Origin: an uncultured Opitutia bacterium
Lineage (GTDB): Bacteria > Verrucomicrobiota > Verrucomicrobiia > Opitutales > Opitutaceae
Assembly (NCBI GenBank): GCA_937952235.1
Contig: CALFZM010000142.1
Span: 1 to 59,982, forward strand
Reading direction: 5' to 3'
Length of the DNA stretch: 59,982 bases
Position numbers and translations under genes: made by a program. The notes under the pieces were generated by a model. That model was not told where the DNA came from. It worked only from the letters and a program-made list of their open reading frames with translations, and made no database searches. This document shows positions 26,247 through 33,456 of the stretch, piece after piece. Within the stretch, counting starts at the first letter, position 1. Each line of letters begins with the position of its first letter.

Positions 26247-27652
26247 CGGGAAACGGTTCGGCCCGGAAGGGCGGGCAGGCTGGCGGCGGCGGTGGCCTGA
26301 CCGTGGCGCTTGCTCTTCTCGTCGGGCGTGCGCAGCCGGATCTGGTCGGCCAGCGCGGGAAACTCGTCGCGCAGGACCCTCGCGGCGCGCGCGAGCACGA
26401 TCTCGCCGCCTTCGCCGGAGCTCACGCGGCCGAGCACGAGCAGGTTTCGCACGTCGTAAAAGTCCGCATAGTGCGCGATCGCATAGCCGAAGCAGTCGCC
26501 GATCGTCTCGTAAATCTGCCGCGCGCGCGGATTGCCGGCCTGCATCGCCTCCTGCACCGCGATTAGGCGCTCGGGCAGTGGCACGTCGGCGGCGAAGGAG
26601 AAGCCGGCGAGCGGGGCGAGGCGGCCGACTCCCTGCTGCGAGAAATACTGCGCGCCGCAGCCGGCGTCGCCCGACCACTCGTCCCGGGGCGCGTCGGACC
26701 GGTAGTCGACGGGAGCGAACGCCAGCTCGTTGAGCCAGCTCGTGATGTTGCCCGCCGGCGTGACGTAGCCGCCCGCCTGCGACGTCCCCATCGAGACGCC
26801 GAGCACGGCGTTGTCGTTCATCGCCATCGAGCCCGCGAGGGCCGTCACCTCACCATCGTTGGCCACTTCGAACGGCACGCCGCCCCAGCGCTCCTGCAGG
26901 GTGAAGAACATCCGGCGGATATGCTGCTCGAAGGCGTCGCGCGGCACGCCGCGGAAGAGCGAGCCGACGCGGACCTCGTTGTTGACATAGACGCCCGCGG
27001 CGCTGCCGCCGATGGCGTCGACCCGCGGCAAATGCGCCGCCGCGCGCCGGAGGGAATCGTGCACGCCCTCGATGTGATAAGTGGGATCCTTCTGAAAATA
27101 CGGGTCCCAGGCGATCTCCTCGGAAAACACCACCTGCCCGGCGATGAGCGCGGCCGCCTTGCGGTCGCTGCCGCCCAGGTCGAAGCCGATGCGACAGCCC
27201 TCGAGATGGCGGCCGATGGGCGCCGTCGTCTCAGCCGGCTCCGGCAGGGCGTCGAGCGCGACCGCGGTGACGCTGAACGCCTCGCCGAACACCTTTTCGC
27301 CCATGAAATCGAAGTCGAACGCCCGCGCACCCGCGGGGTGGTAGATCCGGGCGAGATGCCCCGCGACCTCGTCCGCACCGCCGATGAGGACCCGGCTGCC
27401 GCCCTTCATCCACAACAGGAATTTCAGCAGGCGCTCGGCGTAGGTGAGGTTGAGCGGCGCCTGGGCGTGGGTCGCGGCGAGCACGCGGCTGTCATGGCGG
27501 AAGACGGAGCCGTCCGGGCGCACCAACGCGATCGCAAAGGGCCGCGCGGCGGCATCGCGGGCGACCAACTCGCGAAACGCGCGCTGCCAGAGGGAGGCCG
27601 GGACAAAGCCGGGATCGAGCGGAGGACGGTGGAGCGGGACGACGGACAGCAT
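26243..27652 (-). CDS. ROK-like protein with N-terminal extension
   Basis: 469 residues, about 150 longer than a usual ROK kinase. Residues from about 150 carry the actin-fold ATPase pattern: phosphate-1 GFDLGGSDRKAAALIAG, an Asp-containing ANDGEVTAL near 265, and the phosphate-2-like VLGVSMGTSQAGGYV near 285. The first 150 residues (with FLLWMKGGSRVLIGGADEVAGHLARIYHPAGA) are not a normal ROK domain and have no HTH pattern. It probably phosphorylates a sugar or related small molecule. It overlaps the PIG-L gene by 4 nt. Family call is good, substrate unknown. Confidence 0.75.
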   Translation of the reverse strand: MLSVVPLHRPPLDPGFVPASLWQRAFRELVARDAAARPFAIALVRPDGSVFRHDSRVLAATHAQAPLNLTYAERLLKFLLWMKGGSRVLIGGADEVAGHLARIYHPAGARAFDFDFMGEKVFGEAFSVTAVALDALPEPAETTAPIGRHLEGCRIGFDLGGSDRKAAALIAGQVVFSEEIAWDPYFQKDPTYHIEGVHDSLRRAAAHLPRVDAIGGSAAGVYVNNEVRVGSLFRGVPRDAFEQHIRRMFFTLQERWGGVPFEVANDGEVTALAGSMAMNDNAVLGVSMGTSQAGGYVTPAGNITSWLNELAFAPVDYRSDAPRDEWSGDAGCGAQYFSQQGVGRLAPLAGFSFAADVPLPERLIAVQEAMQAGNPRARQIYETIGDCFGYAIAHYADFYDVRNLLVLGRVSSGEGGEIVLARAARVLRDEFPALADQIRLRTPDEKSKRHGQATAAASLPALPGRTVSR

Positions 27653-27782
27653 GAGAGCGACGAAGGTTTGAACCGCCAGCGAGCGGAAGGGGATCTGAGG
27701 TTTGTGATCTGAAATTCAAGCGACCCAACCCGGAGACAGGAGGAAGTGCCCGCCCGGCATCTGAGAGTAAGAATCTCAAATT

Positions 27783-27803
27783 CCCGGCGCGTTCAGCGCC
27801 GGG
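27783..27803 (-). terminator. hairpin embedding the polyphosphate glucokinase stop codon
   Basis: CCCGGCGC-tgaac-GCGCCGGG on the minus strand, with the TGA stop codon in the loop, followed by AATTTGAGATTCTT. The stem is strong but the U-tract is poor, so termination is only probable. Confidence 0.5.
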
Positions 27804-28527
27804 CCCACATCGCCGCTCCCGCGATGCCCGCCTGGTTGAGGAAGCGGGCCGGCACCAGCTTCGCGCGGGGCTGGATGAACTTGAAGAATTTCCGGTGCTT
27901 CGCGCTCACCCCGCCGCCGATGATGATCAACTCCGGCCAGAAGAGCGACTCGAGCACCTGGATGAAATCCCGCAGCCGGGCGCCCCATTCGTCCCAGGAA
28001 AGATCCTTTTCCTCGCGAACCGAGGCCGCCACGTACTTCTCGGCATCCCTTCCGCCCTTCCAAGGGAAATGTCCCAGCTCCAGCGGCACCACCGCTCCCT
28101 GTGACGCCAGCACCGAGCCCACGCCCGTGCCCAGCGTCAGGATCAGCGTCTTGCCGGAAAATCCCCGGCCGGCACCGAACCGCATCTCGGCCACGGCAGC
28201 GGCGGCGGCATCGTTGATCATCGACACGGGACATCCCGTCGCCTTGCCGAAGAGCTTCGCGCCGTCGCAGCCGATGAACTTTTCATGCAGATTGGCCGAG
28301 GAACAGATGCGCGAGTCGTTCTGGATCACGCCCGGAAATCCCACTCCGATCGGCCCCTTCCAACGGAAATGCGCGGCGATCTCCGCCACGACTCCGGCGA
28401 TCTGAGCGGGGGTGTGCTTCTTTCCCACTTCGATGCGGTGGCGCTCCGCGAGGAGCCGGCCGGTGTTGGTGTCCACGGGTGCGCCTTTGATGGCGGACCC
28501 GCCGATGTCGATGCCGAGGGCTTTCAT
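27793..28527 (-). CDS. ppgK: polyphosphate glucokinase (ROK family)
   Basis: 244 residues from the ATG of MKALGIDIGGSAIKGAPVD; the frame upstream is alanine-rich and not conserved. Phosphate-1 is GIDIGGSAIKG, the catalytic Asp lies in MINDAAAAAVAE (near 123), phosphate-2 is LILTLGTGVGSVLA, and GAVVPLELGHFPWKGGRDAEKYV is the region that in PPGKs takes polyphosphate instead of ATP. No zinc-binding ROK cysteine motif is present, as is usual for the PPGK branch. It would phosphorylate glucose using inorganic polyphosphate. It starts downstream of the SlyD-like gene (43 nt gap), so the two may be cotranscribed. Confidence 0.9.
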   Translation of the reverse strand: MKALGIDIGGSAIKGAPVDTNTGRLLAERHRIEVGKKHTPAQIAGVVAEIAAHFRWKGPIGVGFPGVIQNDSRICSSANLHEKFIGCDGAKLFGKATGCPVSMINDAAAAAVAEMRFGAGRGFSGKTLILTLGTGVGSVLASQGAVVPLELGHFPWKGGRDAEKYVAASVREEKDLSWDEWGARLRDFIQVLESLFWPELIIIGGGVSAKHRKFFKFIQPRAKLVPARFLNQAGIAGAAMWARR

Positions 28528-28570
28528 GCCGTTAGAAGGGTGCGGGGTCTTGCGTCCGGGCGCGGGAGCC

Positions 28571-29059
28571 TCAATGGCCGCAGCCGCAACTGCCGTCGCC
28601 ACATCCATGGCCCTGGCCGTGGGCGAGCTCATCCGCGGTCGCCACGCGGGCGGCGGTGACCTCGACGTCGAACGTCAGATCGACGCCGGCAAGCGGATGG
28701 TTGCCGTCGAGCACGATCTCGTCGCCCTCGATCGCCTGCACCGTCACGACCGGGGCGTGGCGGTCATGCCCCGCCTGAAACTGGTCGCCGACGTTGATTT
28801 CGCCCTGGATCGGCAGCAGATCCCGCTTCACGCGCTGCACCTGGCCGGGATCGCGCTCGCCGTAGGCCTTGTGCGCCGGCACCACCACGCGCGTCTTGAC
28901 GCCGGCGTCGGCGGTGCGGAGCTGTTCGTCGAGGCCCTCGATGATCTGGCCCGAGCCTTCGAGGTAGCTGATGGGCTCGCCGCCGGCCGACGTATCCAGG
29001 ACGCGCCCGTTGGGATCGCGCAAGGTGTAGTGGAAGGAGACGACGCGTTGGGCACTCAT
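28571..29059 (-). CDS. slyD: SlyD-type FKBP peptidyl-prolyl isomerase
   Basis: 162 residues. The FKBP part begins VVSFHYTLRDPNGRVLDTSA and includes the active-site region EPISYLEGSGQIIEGLDEQL. Unlike ordinary FKBPs it has the insert-in-flap chaperone domain (VVVPAHKAYGERDPGQVQRV...), ending NHPLAGVDLTFDVEVTAAR, the SlyD hallmark. The C-terminus is Gly/His/Cys rich (HGQGHGCGDGSCGCGH) and should bind nickel or other divalent metals. It is cytoplasmic and acts in folding and metal supply. It is divergent from the NmrA-like gene. Confidence 0.93.
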   Translation of the reverse strand: MSAQRVVSFHYTLRDPNGRVLDTSAGGEPISYLEGSGQIIEGLDEQLRTADAGVKTRVVVPAHKAYGERDPGQVQRVKRDLLPIQGEINVGDQFQAGHDRHAPVVTVQAIEGDEIVLDGNHPLAGVDLTFDVEVTAARVATADELAHGQGHGCGDGSCGCGH

Positions 29060-29204
29060 GCGGCCAAGTGACAGGTTCCACCGCCCGGGAGACAAGAGGG
29101 AAAATGTCACGGATCGCGGATCGGCCCGGCATCGACAAACCGGCGGCCCGCAGTCCACGCTGCCTCCGCCGGTGCGGCGTCCGCGCCGCACCCCTCCCCA
29201 CTCC

Positions 29205-30152
29205 ATGAGCAAGAAGATCATCGCAGTCACCGGCGCCACGGGCGCCCAGGGCGGCGGACTCGTCCGCGCCATCCTCAACGACCCGAACGGCGGCTTCGCC
29301 GTCCGGGCGATCACCCGCGACCCGAATTCCGAGAAGGCCCGGGCCCTCGCCGCGCTCGGCGCCGAGGTCGTGGCGGGCGACGTCGACGACGAGGCGAGCC
29401 TGCACCGCGCGTTCGCCGGCGTCCACGGCGCGTACTGCGTCACGTTCTTCTGGGCGCATTTCTCGGCCGAGAAGGAGATCGCCGAGGCTGCGGCCATGGC
29501 GCGCGCGGCCAAGGCCGGCGGGGTGAAGCATGTGATCTGGTCGACCCTCGAGGACACCCGCAAGCGCGTGCCGCTCTCGGATTCGCGGATGCCGACGCTC
29601 CACGGCAAGTACAAGGTGCCGCACTTCGACGGCAAGGGCGAGGCCGACGCGGAGTTCGCCCGCGTGGGGGTGCCGACGACGTTCCTGCTGACGTCTTTCT
29701 ACTGGGACAACCTCATCCACTTCGGCATGGGGCCGCGCCGGGGTGCGGACGGCAAGGTGGTCTTCGCGCTGCCGATGGGCGACCGCAAGCTGCCGGGCAT
29801 CGCCGCCGAGGACATCGGACGCTGCGCCTACGGCGTCTTCAAGCGCGGCAGCGAGCTGGTGGGCCGCACCGTGGGCATCGCCGGCGAGCACCCCACGGGC
29901 GCCCAGATGGCGGCGACGCTGGGCCGCGTGCTCGGCCAGGAGGTCGCATACCAGGCGGTGCCGTTCGACGCGTATCGGAAACTCGGATTCCCGGGGGCGG
30001 ACGACCTCGGCAATATGTTCCAATACAAGCACGACTTCGAAGCCGAGTTCTGCGGGGCCCGCAGCGTGGAGTTCTCCCGCGCCCTCAACCCGAAACTCCA
30101 GGATTTCGAGGCCTGGGTCACCGCCAACAAGGCCAGGCTGCAGGTGCCATAG
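29205..30152 (+). CDS. NmrA-like NAD(P)-binding protein
   Basis: 315 residues from the ATG of MSKKIIAVTGATGAQGGGLV, which gives the Rossmann motif GATGAQGGGL of the atypical short-chain dehydrogenases (NmrA/HSCARG group). Further landmarks are ALGAEVVAGDVDDEASL near 60, HVIWSTLEDTRK near 113, and the FLLTSFYWDNLIHFG stretch near 160. The classical catalytic YxxxK of SDR enzymes is not evident; HGKYKVPHFDGKGEAD is at the equivalent place. Relatives sense the NADPH/NADP ratio or reduce quinones and aldehydes, so enzyme versus sensor is open. Confidence 0.88.
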   Translation: MSKKIIAVTGATGAQGGGLVRAILNDPNGGFAVRAITRDPNSEKARALAALGAEVVAGDVDDEASLHRAFAGVHGAYCVTFFWAHFSAEKEIAEAAAMARAAKAGGVKHVIWSTLEDTRKRVPLSDSRMPTLHGKYKVPHFDGKGEADAEFARVGVPTTFLLTSFYWDNLIHFGMGPRRGADGKVVFALPMGDRKLPGIAAEDIGRCAYGVFKRGSELVGRTVGIAGEHPTGAQMAATLGRVLGQEVAYQAVPFDAYRKLGFPGADDLGNMFQYKHDFEAEFCGARSVEFSRALNPKLQDFEAWVTANKARLQVP

Positions 30153-30194
30153 AGCGTATCAAGCAGGTCGTACCCGCTCAAAGCGGGATCCTGA

Positions 30195-30270
30195 GCGCAA
30201 AGACGCGAAGGAAAGCAGAGACGCGCGAAGAGAACTTGGCGAAGCTTTGCGCTCCTTTGCGACTTTGCGT
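30195..30270. repeat. imperfect inverted repeat (GCAAAGACGCGAAGG type)
   Basis: Left arm GCGCAAAGACGCGAAGGAAA; right arm contains CTTTGCG-CTCCTTTGCGACTTTGCG. Lower GC than its surroundings. Lying between convergent genes, it could act as a bidirectional terminator or a REP-like element. Confidence 0.55.
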
Positions 30271-30324
30271 TTGGGTTTGGGCTACAGAATCATTAAATCT
30301 GCTGTAGATCGGACCGACTCACGG

Positions 30325-30445
30325 GGTGGAGCCGCCTGTCCCCAGGCGGCTGTCGTTCGACGGACGCGTCTGCAGCGGCTTGAGAACAAGCCGCTCCACC
30401 TTTCCGTGCGGCCGTTCGCATCGGTGATTTGAGCGCCAAATGCAT
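30325..30445 (-). repeat. 121-bp dispersed intergenic repeat, copy C
   Basis: Same length and arrangement as copy B, with the AGCCGCCTG-GGGA-CAGGCGGCT hairpin at one end and the AGCGGCTTG-TTCT-CAAGCCGCT hairpin next to it. Confidence 0.8.
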
Positions 30446-30492
30446 GGTTCCAGCCAGGACTGCGGGGGCGCGGCCGGGCGCGCCGCCACGCT

Positions 30493-31644
30493 TCAGAGGC
30501 CGGCCAGCGGGAGCTTCCGGATGCGGAGGCGCGCGAGGCGGCTCTTGTTGTCCGCGAGCCCGCCCGCGCAGTAGGCGAGCAGCACGGCGTCCCGGGTGTA
30601 ATGGATCGCGGTGTAGCAGTAGCCCGCCGTCGGCTCGCCGGGGCCGTCGATGATCCGGGCGGGTTTCCATCCCGTCGTCGGACCGGTGCCCGTGGCGAGC
30701 ACCAGCGGCGTGCGGTCGCCGCCCGGCGATACCAGCGTGCGGGTCTCGTACGCCGGCGCCGGATTCCAGACCGCGAGCAGCCGCGCCTGGCCGGGGATCG
30801 GCTTCATCGAAAGCGGGGAATTCGGCGACGTGAATCGCGAGGGTGAGGCCTGGGTCCAGGTCTCGCCGCCGTCGGAGGAGAAAAATTCGTACTGACGTCC
30901 CAGGTCGGTGCGCGCCCAGCCCCAGATGCGCCCGTCCGGCAGCTCGACGACGCCCGGCTCCTGCAGGCCCGCGCGCGTGTGCACGACCGGCAGCGTCACA
31001 TAGCCCGCCGATTCCCGCCACGTGCGGCCGTCGTCGTCCGAGAGAAAGCAGGTGGCGATCCCGCGCCAGTCGAGCGCCCCGTGCTCGTTGCGATCGTCGC
31101 GGCGCTTGTGCAGGGCGGCGGGCATCACGAGCCGGCCGGATCGGAGGCGGATGATGCGATCGTTATTGGTGACGTAGTAGCCGGCCCCCGGCATGCAGAG
31201 CACGGGTTCGCTCCACGTCCGGCCCCCGTCGCCCGAGCGGCGCAGATACGCCCGCAGGTCGTGCCAGCTCTTGCGCAACAGGTAGAACATGCCGATCTCG
31301 CCCGACTGCAGCGGCAGCAGCGAGACGCTCATCACGTTCATCGCGTCGTCCTCGCCGGGCGTGGCGATGAGCGTGTCGCCCGACCAGGTCTCGCCGCCAT
31401 CGCGCGAGTACCGCGCCGCGAGCCGCGCCTTGGCGTGATCGCTGCCGCTGGCCCCGTCGAAGCGGCTGTAGACGAACAGTATCCGGCCGTCGGAGACATC
31501 GACGAAGGCCCCTTCGCTGTTGCGCGGATTGCCGGGGCCGGGAGGCAGGTCGAGGACGATCCGTCCCGGGTCGCCGGGGACGGCGGCGAAGCCGCCGAGC
31601 GGGAAGAGAAGGACGCAACAGAGGGCGAGCAGGCGGGGTGACAT
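30493..31644 (-). CDS. exported sialidase-like (BNR/Asp-box) protein
   Basis: 383 residues from the ATG of MSPRLLALCCVLLFPLGGFA, a clear signal peptide; an ATG six codons upstream would add charge before it. Repeated Asp boxes are visible: SRDGGETWSG, SGDGGRTWSE, SDDDGRTWRE and SSDGGETWTQ, the marks of a six-bladed sialidase-type propeller. A glutamate in LQEPGVVELPDGRIWGW near 235 is at the place of the catalytic acid of exo-sialidases, as in the F/YRIP-less family GH33-like proteins. It probably hydrolyses or binds a glycan outside the cytoplasm. The next gene upstream on this strand is the DUF481 protein, separated by repeat copy D. Confidence 0.82.
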   Translation of the reverse strand: MSPRLLALCCVLLFPLGGFAAVPGDPGRIVLDLPPGPGNPRNSEGAFVDVSDGRILFVYSRFDGASGSDHAKARLAARYSRDGGETWSGDTLIATPGEDDAMNVMSVSLLPLQSGEIGMFYLLRKSWHDLRAYLRRSGDGGRTWSEPVLCMPGAGYYVTNNDRIIRLRSGRLVMPAALHKRRDDRNEHGALDWRGIATCFLSDDDGRTWRESAGYVTLPVVHTRAGLQEPGVVELPDGRIWGWARTDLGRQYEFFSSDGGETWTQASPSRFTSPNSPLSMKPIPGQARLLAVWNPAPAYETRTLVSPGGDRTPLVLATGTGPTTGWKPARIIDGPGEPTAGYCYTAIHYTRDAVLLAYCAGGLADNKSRLARLRIRKLPLAGL

Positions 31645-31740
31645 GCGGGGGAGATGACACATCCCGGGGCGCCTCCCGAGTCGAAACCACTGGTCATCCG
31701 GGCTGGCCTGTCGCGCCGCCGCCGGCGCTCAGCCAGAGCC

Positions 31741-31861
31741 ATGCCGTTGGTTTTCGCGGCACCCATGAAAACGGCCGCACGGAAAGAGGGAACGGCATGT
31801 CCACGAGCCGCTGCGCACGGCTCCACCGAACGTCAGCCGCCTGGGGACAGGCGGCTCCACC
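31741..31861 (+). repeat. 121-bp dispersed intergenic repeat, copy D
   Basis: Same length as copies B and C, opposite orientation. The CAGCCGCCTG-GGGA-CAGGCGGCT hairpin is kept. The other hairpin has a changed sequence, GAGCCG-ctgcgca-CGGCTC, but remains base-paired, so the structure seems conserved more than the sequence. Confidence 0.8.
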
Positions 31862-31878
31862 CCGGGCGAATCGCTGGC

Positions 31879-32943
31879 TCAGAAATCGAGGCCGAACATC
31901 AGCCGCAGCCGCGTGTAATCCTGGGCGGTGCCGTCGGGATTGTTGCGGCGGATCTCGTGGCGGACGGAAGCGCTGAGGGTTTCGGTAAGCTTCTTGTTGA
32001 GCTCGACGCGGTTCTCCCAGCCGTCGACCTGCTCGCGCACCGGATACCAGACGCCGCGCTGCGAGATGGTGATGCGCCAGGGCAGCGTCAGGTCGGCTTC
32101 CTGGAAGGTCGAAATGACGCCGCGCGAATCGTGGGCGCGTTCGCCGACCTGCGTCCAGCGATCGAAGAGATTCTGCGAAACCCCGACCCGCAGCTTCCGC
32201 GTCGGCGCGGTGAGCACATTGTAGCCGACGCCGAGTTCCTGCTGCAGCAGGAAGTAGTCGTTGGGCACGCCGCGGAGCCGGCTGGCGCGGTTCCATTCCA
32301 CCGAGGGACGATACTGGCCGAAGACGGATTTGTTGAAGGTGCGCCGCCAGAGGCCGCCAACGCGCATGAGATCGGTGGTGGGGACGTTGTCCGTCTCGTT
32401 GTAGTCGTAGCGCAGCGTGAGGCTCACCTCGTCGCGCGTCCACTTGCGCTGCAGACGTCCTTCGTAGGACGTGTTGTTGCGCTTGGCCGTGTCGGAGACG
32501 ATCTCGCTCGAGACCGCGAGGCGACCCTGCCAGGGGCCGAAGTAATTGCGGACCCGAGCCGTGAGCACCGCCGGGGAGAACCGGTCCCAGAGCGTGAGGC
32601 GTTCCTGGTCGGCGGCCTCGGCCGCGGAGACGGCCGGAGCCGCGGGAGGTGGCGCCGCCGGCGGCGCGGCCACGGCGGCGGGCGCGGCGGGCGGCTTCTG
32701 GCCCTTGATCACCACGGCGTCACGGGCGGGCACGCGCAGCTCGCCGAAGCGGTCGGACTTGAACGTGATCAGCTCCGCGGTCTCCAGCACGAGCACACCC
32801 TGCACCCGATCGCCGTCCTTGTAGACGAGCGTGTCGCGGCTCGGCGGTGCGTCTCCCTGCGCCCGGAGCGCGACGAGCAGGACCAGCGCGAGCCCACCTG
32901 CCAACATGCTCCTGCACAGGTGCGGCCAGCTTGCAAAAATCAT
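31879..32943 (-). CDS. DUF481 outer-membrane protein
   Basis: About 354 residues from the ATG at 32943; ATGs at 32979 and 32907 are alternatives. A signal peptide (MLAGGLALVLLVALRAQG) is followed by a short N-terminal beta domain of the kind often preceding DUF481 (TLVYKDGDRVQGVLVLETAELITFKS). There is then a Pro/Ala-rich linker of about 35 residues and a beta-strand-rich C-terminal barrel region ending RLRLMFGLDF, with the terminal Phe typical of outer-membrane proteins. Function unknown in the family; some members respond to salt or acid stress. Confidence 0.82.
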   Translation of the reverse strand: MIFASWPHLCRSMLAGGLALVLLVALRAQGDAPPSRDTLVYKDGDRVQGVLVLETAELITFKSDRFGELRVPARDAVVIKGQKPPAAPAAVAAPPAAPPPAAPAVSAAEAADQERLTLWDRFSPAVLTARVRNYFGPWQGRLAVSSEIVSDTAKRNNTSYEGRLQRKWTRDEVSLTLRYDYNETDNVPTTDLMRVGGLWRRTFNKSVFGQYRPSVEWNRASRLRGVPNDYFLLQQELGVGYNVLTAPTRKLRVGVSQNLFDRWTQVGERAHDSRGVISTFQEADLTLPWRITISQRGVWYPVREQVDGWENRVELNKKLTETLSASVRHEIRRNNPDGTAQDYTRLRLMFGLDF

Positions 32944-33248
32944 CGCCTCTTCGACGCACGACCCTCCGGGGTGTTTCAATAATTTTTCCGGAAAAACAGT
33001 CCGCCAAACCTCGCAATCACGCCAACTGATCTGGTTCTAAAGAACCGCTGAAGTCCATCACCCTCCTGGTGCGACGCGCGCTATCCGTATAAATTCGTTG
33101 CGCCTTACGCAGGTGATCCTTGCCCGGGTTTGCGGCGACCGTTTGCCTCGCGCCGCCCGCTTTGATTCGCCGCCCCTGAGACCGCTTCAACTCCGGGTGC
33201 TGGCGATGGTCACGATCCAGATCGACAGACTCTCGCCCCGTCTCCGCC
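32944..33248. other. intergenic region between DUF481 gene and CRISPR-Cas locus
   Basis: 305 bp. It contains two short palindromes and an AT-richer patch (CCGTATAAATTCGTTG near 33080) that could belong to a promoter for the cas operon. No gene could be supported on either strand. Confidence 0.4.
32983..32996. promoter_or_regulatory. 14-bp perfect palindrome upstream of the DUF481 gene
   Basis: TTTTTCCGGAAAAA, 40 nt upstream of the DUF481 start codon, in an otherwise GC-rich region. Its position suggests an operator, but no regulator is implied by the sequence. A second short inverted repeat, GGTTCTAAAGAACC, lies at 33033-33046. Confidence 0.35.
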
Positions 33249-33446
33249 ATGCGCGACCGCACGTTCTCCGACTTCTTCATCGCCGCAACAGGGCATCCGG
33301 AGCATCCGCCTTACGGCTACCAGTGCCGCCTAGCCTGCGGCCCGTCCGCCCGCGCGAGCCAGCCGGAGACGCTGACCACCGGCTGCCTCTGCGAATCCCG
33401 GCTCATCAACATCCCCACCGGTCTCGGCAAGACGGCCGCCGTATAA
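33249..33446 (+). pseudogene. truncated N-terminus of a Cas3-like DEAD/DEAH helicase
   Basis: 65 codons from an ATG. The start RTFSDFFIAATGHP parallels the opening of the intact Cas3 13 nt downstream (FPKAFGALTGSPPFPWQ). A YQCRLACG segment stands where the Q-motif region should be, and the frame then reads LINIPTGLGKTAAV, a complete helicase Walker A, followed at once by TAA. No helicase core follows in any frame. A helicase cannot work with Walker A alone, so this is a remnant of a second cas3-type gene. It was probably left when the present operon was inserted or recombined in. CESRLINIPTGLGK-type starts occur in other CRISPR-associated helicases; this is from general knowledge. Confidence 0.7.
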
Positions 33447-33456
33447 TTCTAGCTTC

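Larger units (their letters stand above)
30153..30492. other. intergenic region with repeats between NmrA-like and sialidase genes
   Basis: 340 bp, no gene. It holds an imperfect inverted repeat at 30195-30270 and dispersed repeat copy C at 30325-30445. Both flanking genes end here (convergent), so terminator function is plausible. Confidence 0.6.

Noticed and set aside
33017..33280. 87-codon minus-strand frame upstream of the cas locus
   Set aside because: Basic, without recognisable motif, overlaps the helicase remnant start; weak evidence, so left unannotated.
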